14,958 nucleotides of DNA from assembly GCA_036277615.1 (NCBI GenBank), contig DASUMQ010000213.1, forward strand, positions 1-14,958. Reading direction: 5' to 3'. Shown here piece by piece: positions 1 through 6,548 of this stretch (positions within the stretch are counted from its first letter, which is position 1; each line of letters starts with the position of its first letter). This DNA is from RPQJ01 sp036277615. GTDB lineage: Bacteria; Pseudomonadota; Gammaproteobacteria; Steroidobacterales; Steroidobacteraceae. The notes beneath the pieces are model-generated. The model did no database searches, was not told the origin of the DNA, and saw nothing but the letters and a program-made list of their open reading frames with translations. The position numbers were made by a program, and so were the translations under genes.

Positions 1-1002
1 GATCTTGTCCGGTCCCCAGTTGAGGTCGGCGAACCAGTCCTCGAGGTGGCGTGCGTCGACCGGTTTGCATTCAGGAAACCGCTGGACGATCTCCTGGATG
101 CCGTCGATCGTTGCCCGGACGACCCCGGCGGGTCCCTCGGCCATGAAGAGCAGCACGCAGTCATCCTCGGCGGCGAACCTGGAGAAATGGAACGCGCCGT
201 CCGGCGGGTCGTAGAGGCGTGCGACGGAGGGACGGTAGCCCGCAACCATGACCTGGCGCAGCGCCTCGAACCCGGTGCGCATGCTCTTGAGCGTCCAGCC
301 GACGAACGTGTCGTTCTGCGGCAGGTACGGGAACAGCTTCACCGTGACTTCGGTGACGTAGCAGAGCGCGCCCTCGTTGCCGATCACGACGTGCCGGATG
401 TCCGGGCCGACCGCGCGGCGTGGAACGTTCTTGATCCGCGTGACCGTCCCGTCGGCAAACACGGCCTCGCAGCCCACGACCATGTCCTCGATGCCGCCGT
501 ACAGCGTCGAGAACTGGCCGATGCTGCGCGTGGCGACGAGGCCGCCCATCTGCGCGATCGGCTTCGACTGCGGCGAGTGGCCGGTGGTGACGCCGTGGGG
601 GCGGCACTGGTCCTCGAGTGCCTGCAGCGGCACGCCGCACTGCACGGTCGCCTGCATGTTGTACGTGTCGATCCTGAGCACGCGATCCATGCGCGAGCCG
701 TCGAGCACGATCGAATCGGGCACGATCGTCTGCAGTCCGCCCTCGGTCGCGGTGCGGCCCGTGCGCGCGACGACGTTGAGCCGGTGGGCATTGGCGAACT
801 TCAGCACCTCGGCGACGTGCTGCGTGCTGCGCGCCATCGCCACGGCGGCCGGCAGGGGCTGGGTGTAGACGCCGTGGACGTCCTCGTACAGGTGGAGACG
901 GTCGACGCTGCTGCGCTTGAGTTCCTGCTCGTCGGTGACGACGTTCTCGGCGCCGACCAGGCGGGCGAGGTGATCGGCGATCGCGGTTCTGCTCAAGGCC
1001 AT
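1..1002 (-). CDS. ygcU: FAD-binding oxidoreductase, YgcU-like (C-terminus beyond window edge)
   Basis: This is the first 334 residues of a VAO/PCMH-fold flavin dehydrogenase. The reading frame is open to base 1, so the C-terminal part lies outside the window. ATG at 1002-1000 is preceded by AGGAA. Visible features are the FAD phosphate-binding stretch ARTGRTATEGG (79-89), TGHSPQSKP (140-148), MGGLVATRSIGQFSTLYGG (152-170) and GNEGALCYVTEVTVK (208-222). From memory the sequence is close throughout to E. coli YgcU, a 484-residue GlcD-like/alkyl-DHAP-synthase-like protein of unknown substrate, so about two thirds of the protein is present. It is the last visible gene of the SDR-kinase-oxidase operon, 37 bp after the kinase. 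It probably oxidises a hydroxy acid or polyol derivative, perhaps passing electrons to an electron-transfer flavoprotein. The family is sure and YgcU orthology likely. The reaction is unknown. Confidence 0.85.
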   Translation of the reverse strand, partial: MALSRTAIADHLARLVGAENVVTDEQELKRSSVDRLHLYEDVHGVYTQPLPAAVAMARSTQHVAEVLKFANAHRLNVVARTGRTATEGGLQTIVPDSIVLDGSRMDRVLRIDTYNMQATVQCGVPLQALEDQCRPHGVTTGHSPQSKPIAQMGGLVATRSIGQFSTLYGGIEDMVVGCEAVFADGTVTRIKNVPRRAVGPDIRHVVIGNEGALCYVTEVTVKLFPYLPQNDTFVGWTLKSMRTGFEALRQVMVAGYRPSVARLYDPPDGAFHFSRFAAEDDCVLLFMAEGPAGVVRATIDGIQEIVQRFPECKPVDARHLEDWFADLNWGPDKI

Positions 1003-1039
1003 GGGGATTCCTGGGGGCGGAGCGGGGCGAGGGGTCCGG

Positions 1040-2476
1040 TCACTGGAAGATCGGGTACGAGCGTTGCAGGATCGGGTCGGTGGCGTCGCGGACGTGACGA
1101 AACACGGTTTCGCTGACCTGGCGATACAAGTCCACGTGCTCCTGGCGTGGCAGGAAGCGCTGGCGCGGCTGTTCCATCTGCGCGATCCCGGTGTCGAAAT
1201 CCGGGTACACACCGAGCGCGACGGCGACGCAGATGGCCGCACCCAGGCTGGCGCCGCCGGGCCCGAGCGCGCGCGCGGACGGCACGCCGAACGCATCGGC
1301 GAAGATCTGCATCAGCAGCGGACTTTCGGAGCCACCGCCCGAGACGACGACCTCGTCGAGCCGGGCCCCGAGCTCCGACCGCATGGCCTCGACCTTGTCC
1401 GCCATCGTCAATGCGATCGCCTCGAGCATGGATCGATAGAGGTGACCGCGCGTGTGGCGCGCGTCGAAGCCGAGCATGACGCCCTTGCGGTACGGGTGAT
1501 CGCCCGGTGCGAGCCAGTCGAGCACGGTCAGCAGGCCGTCGCTGCCGGCGGGCACGGTCGCGGCTTCCGCCTCGAGGATCGCCTCGCGCGTGCGGTGCTG
1601 CGCGGCAGCGGACTCGGCGAACTCCGGGCCCAGCACGTCCATCAACCAGCTCAATGTCCACATGCCGCGGCGAATGCCGTGGCTTTCGTAGAGGTAGCGG
1701 TGCGGGGCGCAGGCGAAGTTGGTCCAGAAGTGACTCGCATCGGCCCGGTGTTCCCGGCCGTGCATCATCCCCGCGATGTACGTGCCGAGCGAGACGAGTG
1801 CCGTGTGTTCGTCGAGTGAGCCGGAGCCGAGCGCCTCGACCGCCTTGTCGTTCGCCGTCACCACGACCGGCAAGCCCGCGGGAATGCCGGTGGCCGCCGC
1901 CGCGGCCGACGTGACCCGCCCGGCGACCTCGCCCGGCATCAGCAACTCGAACAACATGTCGCGCCGCAGGTTGAAGCGCCGTATGAGCGCGTCGTCGCGG
2001 CTCCATTGCCATGCGTCCACGTCGATCGGCCACTGCAGGGCGATGCTGTTCGCGGCCGTGTCGCGGAATTCGCCCGTGAGCCGGTGCGTGAGGTATCCCG
2101 ACGACGTCGTCGCGTAGGCGACGGCCGGATCCTCGGGCAGGTACGGTTCGTATGCCCGCGCGTCCATCCAGCTCATGACGGGTTGCACGAGCGAGCCGTC
2201 CTCGCGCAGGAACGCCTTGCAGCAGCGGATCGTGCAGAGCCCGACGCCGACGATCTCGGCCGGATCGCCCCTGAAGGTCCCTAGAGCCTGCCGGGTCGCG
2301 GCGGTCACCGAGTCCCAGAGGTCGTCGTCCGGGTGCTCGACGACCCCCGGCCGGGGACGGTTGGCCGGTCGCAGCGCTTGCCGCCCCGCGGCGACCGCAT
2401 GCCCCGCGAAGTCGTAGATCACGACCTTGGTGCTCTGCGAGCCGTTGTCGATGCCGAGGATGTAGCCCCCGCTCAT
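1040..2476 (-). CDS. ygcE: FGGY-family carbohydrate kinase, YgcE-like
   Basis: A 478-residue FGGY kinase of normal length for the family, expected to phosphorylate a sugar, polyol or sugar acid with ATP in the cytoplasm. The N-terminal ATPase lobe opens with GIDNGSQSTKVVIYD (8-22). SWMDARA (102-108) is the usual substrate-contact region. AND at 208-210 places the likely catalytic base at D210. LGTYIAG (230-236) and VVSGGGSESPLLMQIFAD (377-394) are the nucleotide-lobe motifs. ATG 2476-2474 was chosen because the ATPase motif starts a few residues later and the stop codon of the upstream dehydrogenase lies only 13 bp before it. AGGTG overlapping that stop can serve as ribosome-binding site. Its place between YgcW-like and YgcU-like genes supports a YgcE assignment. 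The substrate cannot be read from the sequence. Xylulokinase- or glycerol-kinase-like specificity is possible. Confidence 0.85.
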   Translation of the reverse strand: MSGGYILGIDNGSQSTKVVIYDFAGHAVAAGRQALRPANRPRPGVVEHPDDDLWDSVTAATRQALGTFRGDPAEIVGVGLCTIRCCKAFLREDGSLVQPVMSWMDARAYEPYLPEDPAVAYATTSSGYLTHRLTGEFRDTAANSIALQWPIDVDAWQWSRDDALIRRFNLRRDMLFELLMPGEVAGRVTSAAAAATGIPAGLPVVVTANDKAVEALGSGSLDEHTALVSLGTYIAGMMHGREHRADASHFWTNFACAPHRYLYESHGIRRGMWTLSWLMDVLGPEFAESAAAQHRTREAILEAEAATVPAGSDGLLTVLDWLAPGDHPYRKGVMLGFDARHTRGHLYRSMLEAIALTMADKVEAMRSELGARLDEVVVSGGGSESPLLMQIFADAFGVPSARALGPGGASLGAAICVAVALGVYPDFDTGIAQMEQPRQRFLPRQEHVDLYRQVSETVFRHVRDATDPILQRSYPIFQ

Positions 2477-2489
2477 CCGTGTCGACACC

Positions 2490-3245
2490 TCATCGCACCA
2501 GGTAGCCGCCGTCGACCACGAGCAGGTGCCCGTTGACGTAGTCGGACGCGCGGCTCGAGAGGAAGACGAGGGCACCCATCAGGTCGATGGGCTCGCCCCA
2601 GCGCCCGGCGGGTATGTGGTCGAGCACACGCTGGTTCGTCTCGGGATTGCTGCGAGTCTGGCGCGTGATCTCGGTCGCGTAATAGCCGGGGGCGATGCCG
2701 TTGACCTGGACGTTGTGCATCGCGAGTTCGTCGCAATAGGCCTTGGTGAAGCCGGCGAGCCCGTGCTTGGTCGCGGCGTAGGCCGAGGACCATCGCCCGC
2801 CGAGGAACGAAAACAGCGAACACACGTTGATGATCTTGCCGCGTCGCTGCGGGACCATGCGCTTGGCCGCCTCGTAGCTCAATTCGAACGCCGCCGTCAG
2901 GTTCACCGCGACCGTCGCGTCCCATTGCGGTCGGCCGAAGTCGAGCACCTCCGCGAGCGGGCAGATGCCGGCGCTGTTCACGAGAATGTCGAGACCGTCC
3001 AGCCGCTCGACGCAGTGCTCGATCACGCGGGCCGCACTGCCCGGCGCGGTGAGGTCGACCTTCAGGTATTCGTAACGTCGCCCGACGGCCCGCACCATTG
3101 AGCCGGTGCTGCCATCGTCGTCCGCCACGCTCGGCACGAACACGTCGGCCCCGGCCTTGGCCAGCGCGAGCGTGAAGGCCTGGCCGAGTCCGGTGTTGCC
3201 GCCCGTGACGATGGCCTTCCTGCCCACGAGCGAGAAGAAGTCCAT
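2490..3245 (-). CDS. ygcW: SDR-family dehydrogenase, YgcW/KduD-like
   Basis: A classical short-chain dehydrogenase of 251 residues, expected to oxidise or reduce a hydroxyl/keto group with NAD(P)(H). It carries the Rossmann motif TGGNTGLG (14-21), NSAG (90-93), N115 and the catalytic set S143, Y156 and K160 (YAATK). The C-terminal stretch RWGEPIDLMGALVFLSSRAS and the ending DYVNG...VDGGYLVR are typical of 2-dehydro-3-deoxygluconate 5-dehydrogenase (KduD) and its paralogue YgcW. ATG at 3245 gives the usual family length. In-frame ATG 3266 and GTG 3332 would add 7 or 29 residues, and none has a strong ribosome-binding site. It is the first gene of the minus-strand operon with the kinase and FAD oxidoreductase. 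That context favours YgcW over KduD, since no other pectin or uronate gene is near. Confidence 0.8.
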   Translation of the reverse strand: MDFFSLVGRKAIVTGGNTGLGQAFTLALAKAGADVFVPSVADDDGSTGSMVRAVGRRYEYLKVDLTAPGSAARVIEHCVERLDGLDILVNSAGICPLAEVLDFGRPQWDATVAVNLTAAFELSYEAAKRMVPQRRGKIINVCSLFSFLGGRWSSAYAATKHGLAGFTKAYCDELAMHNVQVNGIAPGYYATEITRQTRSNPETNQRVLDHIPAGRWGEPIDLMGALVFLSSRASDYVNGHLLVVDGGYLVR

Positions 3246-3291
3246 CGAGAAATCGCCGATCCCCATCGCGAATCGCCCCGTGAGCCGGTGA

Positions 3292-3308
3292 CCGCGCAAG
3301 TCGCGCGG
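3292..3308. repeat. short inverted repeat in the divergent leader
   Basis: CCGCGC and GCGCGG form a perfect 6-bp inverted repeat around a 5-base spacer, between the likely promoter and start of the ygcW-like gene. It could be half of an operator or a small leader hairpin. In DNA this rich in G and C it could also be chance. Confidence 0.3.
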
Positions 3309-3341
3309 GGACGGCTCGTCATGTTCTGGCACGTGCAGTCG

Positions 3342-3347
3342 AGTATA
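3342..3347 (-). promoter_or_regulatory. possible -10 element for the ygcW-like operon
   Basis: On the minus strand this reads TATACT, five of six matches to the sigma-70 -10 consensus. No good -35 lies 16-18 bp upstream. A transcript from here would start near 3335, which favours the internal ygcW starts (3266 or 3245) over the GTG at 3332. Confidence 0.35.
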
Positions 3348-3397
3348 GCCTGCAGGTTTCGTTCCGCCCGGCGATGCACGCGAGGTGCCGCAGCGGT

Positions 3398-3426
3398 TTG
3401 ACGCGCACGCCGTGCCCTGTTACCTA
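3398..3426 (+). promoter_or_regulatory. possible sigma-70-type promoter for choXW
   Basis: TTGACG at 3398-3403 is a good -35. After a 17-bp spacer, TACCTA at 3421-3426 is a weak -10. The position, about 40 bp before the choXW start, is suitable. The weak -10 may mean activator dependence, or that the true promoter is elsewhere in the region. Confidence 0.35.
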
Positions 3427-3450
3427 TGCGTCACAACGATCGAAGCACGC

Positions 3451-3456
3451 AGGGGG
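3451..3456 (+). promoter_or_regulatory. ribosome-binding site fixing the choXW start
   Basis: AGGGGG lies 7 bases before ATG 3464. It singles out this start over an in-frame ATG at 3374, which lacks such a site and would place extra charged residues ahead of the signal peptide. Confidence 0.7.
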
Positions 3457-3463
3457 AACGGTC

Positions 3464-5317
3464 ATGCGCATGAGCCGGTGCCGTGGTGCGAGCGCCTGGC
3501 TGCGCACACGCGGCACGCCGGACCTGCTGCTCGCCATGCTGCTTGCGCTCGCGAGCGTCGGCAATGCTTTTGCGGCATCGGCCGATCCCGTGGCCTGCCG
3601 CACCGTGCGTCTCTCGGACGTCGGGTGGACGGCCGAAAGTGCGACGACGGCGATCTTCGGGCAGATCCTGACCGAGATCGGCTATCAGCCCACGATCACC
3701 GTGCTCTCGGTGCCGGTCACGTTCGAGTCGATGCGCAATGGCGACATCGACGCGTTCCTCGGCAACTGGTTGCCGGCGCAGGGGCAGATGCTGCAACCGT
3801 TCCTCGACGACGGCAGCGTCGAGCAGGTACGGGTCAACCTCGAAGGCGCCAAGTACACGCTCGCGGTCCCCGCGTACCTGCACGACGCCGGGCTCAGGGA
3901 CTTCGCCGACATCGCGAAGTTTCGCGACGAACTCGGCGGCGTGATCTATGGCATCGAGCCGGGCAACGACGGCAACGGGCTCGTGCTCGACATGATCCGC
4001 GAGAACGAGTTCGGCCTCGGTGGCTTCAAGCTCGTCGAGTCGAGCGAGCAGGGCATGCTGGCGCAGGTCGAACGCGCGGTGCGCGCGAAGCAGCCGGTCG
4101 TGTTCCTCGCGTGGGCGCCGCACCCGATGAACACGCACTACGACGTGCGCTACCTCACCGGCGGCGACGAATATTTCGGTCCGAACTTCGGCGCGGCCAC
4201 GGTCAATACGGTCGTCCGCAAGGGCTACCTGCAGGAATGCCCGAACGTCGGTCGACTGCTCCAGAACCTCGATTTCACGGTCGAGCTCGAGAACGAGTTG
4301 ATGGACCGGATCCTCTCCGGCAAGGTTTCCGCGGACGCGCTCGCGCTCGAGTGGGTCCGGCGCCGTCCGGCGGAACTCGACCGCTGGCTCGACGGCGTGC
4401 AGACGTTCGACGGCCGCCCGGCGATCGAGGTGTTCCGCAAGACGGAGCGCGCGAGTCGCCTGTCGGCGTTCGAGCAATGGGTCACCACGCACAAGATTCC
4501 CGTCGGGGACTGGGCGACCGAGGCTGTCGAGTGGACCAAGCGAGACCTGCGCGGATTCTTCGACGCCGTGGCCGGCTTCCTGACCGTGTCGACCCGGTTC
4601 GTCGCGACGACACTCACGACGGTGCCGGCGCCGGTGCTGATCGGCCTGATCGCGGCGCTCGCATACCTGGTGCGCCGTTCCTGGGGGCTCGTCGTGTTCG
4701 TCGTGCTCAGCCTGCTCTTCATCATGAACCAGGGTTACTGGCAGGCGACGCTCGAAACGCTGACGCTGGTGCTGGTCGCCGCGATCATCGCGACCGCGCT
4801 GGGCGTGCCACTCGGCATCTGGGGCGCCAAGCGGCCCGCCGTGTACGCGGCGATGCGCCCCGTGCTCGACCTGATGCAGACGCTGCCGACGTTCGTGTAC
4901 CTGACCCCGACGCTCGTGTTGTTCGGCCTCGGCATCGTGCCGGGTCTCATCTCGACGATCATCTTCGCGCTGCCCGCCCCGATCCGGCTCACCCAGCTCG
5001 GCATCGTTTCGGTGCCGAAGACGTTGCGCGAGGCCGGCCAGGCGTTCGGCGCGACGCCGCTGCAGCTGCTGCTCAAGGTCGAGCTGCCGAGCGCCGGACC
5101 GATGATCCTGGCGGGCATCACCCAATGCATCATGTTGAGCCTGTCGATGGTCGTGATCGCCGCGCTCGTCGGCGCGGGTGGTCTCGGCGTGCCGGTCGTG
5201 CGCTCGCTCAACACGGTGCAGGTCGGCATGGGGTTCGAATCGGGCATCGCGATCGTGCTGCTCGCGATCATGCTCGACCGCATCAGCCGGCCGCCTGAGC
5301 GGAAGGACCAGGAATGA
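3464..5317 (+). CDS. choXW: choline-type ABC transporter: fused substrate-binding protein and permease
   Basis: A 617-residue fusion of an OpuAC-type periplasmic binding domain (about 40-325) to an inner-membrane permease (about 385-605). Residues 1-39 form a signal sequence with hydrophobic core LLLAMLLALA and end NAFAASA. The binding domain aligns with Sinorhizobium ChoX. W55, W102, Y131 and W217 have exactly the spacing I recall for the ChoX aromatic box (W43, W90, Y119, W205), which cages a trimethylammonium head by cation-pi contacts. N168 matches ChoX N156, but ChoX D45 becomes A57. The permease half has several hydrophobic segments and the cytoplasmic coupling stretch LREAGQAFGATPLQLLLKVELP (521-542). 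ChoX and ChoW are normally separate proteins. The gene overlaps choV by ATGA. Binding of a trimethylammonium compound is well supported. Choline itself is likely but not certain. Confidence 0.9.
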   Translation: MRMSRCRGASAWLRTRGTPDLLLAMLLALASVGNAFAASADPVACRTVRLSDVGWTAESATTAIFGQILTEIGYQPTITVLSVPVTFESMRNGDIDAFLGNWLPAQGQMLQPFLDDGSVEQVRVNLEGAKYTLAVPAYLHDAGLRDFADIAKFRDELGGVIYGIEPGNDGNGLVLDMIRENEFGLGGFKLVESSEQGMLAQVERAVRAKQPVVFLAWAPHPMNTHYDVRYLTGGDEYFGPNFGAATVNTVVRKGYLQECPNVGRLLQNLDFTVELENELMDRILSGKVSADALALEWVRRRPAELDRWLDGVQTFDGRPAIEVFRKTERASRLSAFEQWVTTHKIPVGDWATEAVEWTKRDLRGFFDAVAGFLTVSTRFVATTLTTVPAPVLIGLIAALAYLVRRSWGLVVFVVLSLLFIMNQGYWQATLETLTLVLVAAIIATALGVPLGIWGAKRPAVYAAMRPVLDLMQTLPTFVYLTPTLVLFGLGIVPGLISTIIFALPAPIRLTQLGIVSVPKTLREAGQAFGATPLQLLLKVELPSAGPMILAGITQCIMLSLSMVVIAALVGAGGLGVPVVRSLNTVQVGMGFESGIAIVLLAIMLDRISRPPERKDQE

Positions 5318-6513
5318 GCGCCGCCCTCGAATTCGACGCGGTGGACATCCTGTTCACCCCGGGCACCGGGCGGCGGCGCGACGCCGCCTTGCGGGCCGCG
5401 CTCGCGTTGCTCGACCAGGGCCAGGATCGCACCCAGATCGAGACGGCCACGGGCGTCGTGGTCGGTGTCAGTAACGCGAGCCTCACGGTGCAGCGCGGAC
5501 AGATCTCCGTGCTGATGGGGCTGTCGGGCTCGGGCAAGTCGACGCTGCTGCGCGCGGCCAACGGCCTCAACCGGGTCACGCGCGGACGCGTGCTCGTCCA
5601 CGACGGCGAGAAGCACGTCGACGTGGCGCGGTGCGACGCGGCGACGCTGCGCAGGCTGCGCCGCACGAGCATCGCGATGATCTTCCAGCAGTTCGGGTTG
5701 CTGCCGTGGCGCACGGTCCGCGAGAACGTGGGCCTCGGGCTCGAACTGCGCGGCGATTCGGCGGCGACACGCAAGAAGATCATCGACGAGAAACTGGAGC
5801 TCGTGGGCCTCGAGCGCTGGGCCGATCGCTACGCACACGAACTCTCCGGCGGCATGCAGCAACGCGTCGGCCTCGCGCGCGCCTTTGCGACCGACGCCGC
5901 CATCCTGCTGATGGACGAGCCGTTCTCGGCGCTCGATCCGCTGATCCGGACCAAGCTGCAGGACGAACTGCTCGCGCTGCAGTCGCGCGTGCGCAAGACG
6001 ATCCTGTTCGTCACGCACGACCTCGACGAGGCGCTCAAGCTCGGCAACCAGACGTCCGTGCTCGAAGGGGGCTGCATCGTCCAGACCGGAACGTCCGAGG
6101 ACATCGTCCTGCGGCCGGCGAGCGCGTACGTGGGCGAGTTCGTGCAGCACATGAATCCGCTGTCCGTACTGAACGGACGGATGGCCATGCGGCCCTGGTC
6201 GGAGCTGCCGACGGACGGGGAACGGCGCTTCCTCGACGCCGCGCGGCACTACGCGGTCGCCGTCGACGACCAGGGCAGGCCGGTGAGTGCCAGCTGCGGT
6301 GGGGCGCCGCTCGAGCTTCGTACCACGCCGGCCGACGGGCCGGGCCTGCTCGTCGCAGACGTCGGCACGCCGCTGCGCCAATTGATCCAGTGGTGCCGGT
6401 CGGGGCACCCCGTGCTGCTCGCGGAAGGCGGGGCGGTCCAGGGCGTCTGCGGCCCGGCCGAGGTGATCCGGGCGCTCGCGACGAGCGATGCTCGCGCGCG
6501 CGCCCACGGCTGA
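5314..6513 (+). CDS. choV: choline-type ABC transporter ATP-binding protein
   Basis: The 399-residue ATPase powers uptake through the ChoXW fusion from the cytoplasmic face. It shows Walker A GLSGSGKST (69-77), a Q-loop FQQF (124-127), signature LSGGMQQ (177-183), Walker B ILLMDEP (197-203) and the H-loop histidine H235. The N-terminal extension with ALALLDQG (30-37) and TGVVVGVSNASL (46-57) before the ATPase core is typical of ChoV rather than of generic ProV. The last 110 or so residues are a degenerate regulatory domain, CBS-like by position, which in OpuA/ProV relatives can sense ionic strength. The start ATG shares ATGA with the choXW stop, so translation is coupled. An alternating CG run codes for the Ala/Arg-rich C-terminus. 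Confidence 0.93.
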   Translation: MSAALEFDAVDILFTPGTGRRRDAALRAALALLDQGQDRTQIETATGVVVGVSNASLTVQRGQISVLMGLSGSGKSTLLRAANGLNRVTRGRVLVHDGEKHVDVARCDAATLRRLRRTSIAMIFQQFGLLPWRTVRENVGLGLELRGDSAATRKKIIDEKLELVGLERWADRYAHELSGGMQQRVGLARAFATDAAILLMDEPFSALDPLIRTKLQDELLALQSRVRKTILFVTHDLDEALKLGNQTSVLEGGCIVQTGTSEDIVLRPASAYVGEFVQHMNPLSVLNGRMAMRPWSELPTDGERRFLDAARHYAVAVDDQGRPVSASCGGAPLELRTTPADGPGLLVADVGTPLRQLIQWCRSGHPVLLAEGGAVQGVCGPAEVIRALATSDARARAHG

Positions 6514-6537
6514 TCGATACCAACGAAAAACGAGACC

Positions 6538-6542
6538 AGGAG
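6538..6542 (+). promoter_or_regulatory. ribosome-binding site of the TonB-dependent receptor gene
   Basis: AGGAG stands 6 bases before ATG 6549. The open frame runs far upstream inside choV, so this site is what identifies the true start. Confidence 0.7.
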
Positions 6543-6548
6543 TCCGTC

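Larger units (their letters stand above)
3246..3463. promoter_or_regulatory. divergent control region between the ygcWEU-like operon and the choXW-choV-TonB receptor operon
   Basis: This 218-bp stretch separates two operons that run away from each other, so both promoters should lie here. Its right half, around 3330-3440, is less GC-rich than the flanking genes. No regulator gene is adjacent in the window, and I recognise no riboswitch or named operator. If the two operons handle parts of the same substrate, a shared regulator could bind here. Confidence 0.6.

Noticed and set aside
46..1116. A 356-codon plus-strand frame over the left end
   Set aside because: The minus strand encodes a YgcU-like FAD enzyme through the whole stretch. 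The plus frame has a composition typical of an antisense shadow.
6489..6504. Alternating CG run near the end of choV as a functional repeat or Z-DNA site
   Set aside because: It is short, lies inside coding sequence, and is explained by Ala/Arg codons in GC-rich DNA.
4735..6507. A 590-codon minus-strand frame opposite choXW and choV
   Set aside because: It has no recognisable domain and lies opposite unmistakable transporter genes with Walker and aromatic-box motifs.
5631..6548. Long N-terminal extension of the TonB receptor frame into choV
   Set aside because: The extension is an Arg/Ala-rich off-frame reading of choV. The AGGAG site and signal peptide at 6549 mark the real start.
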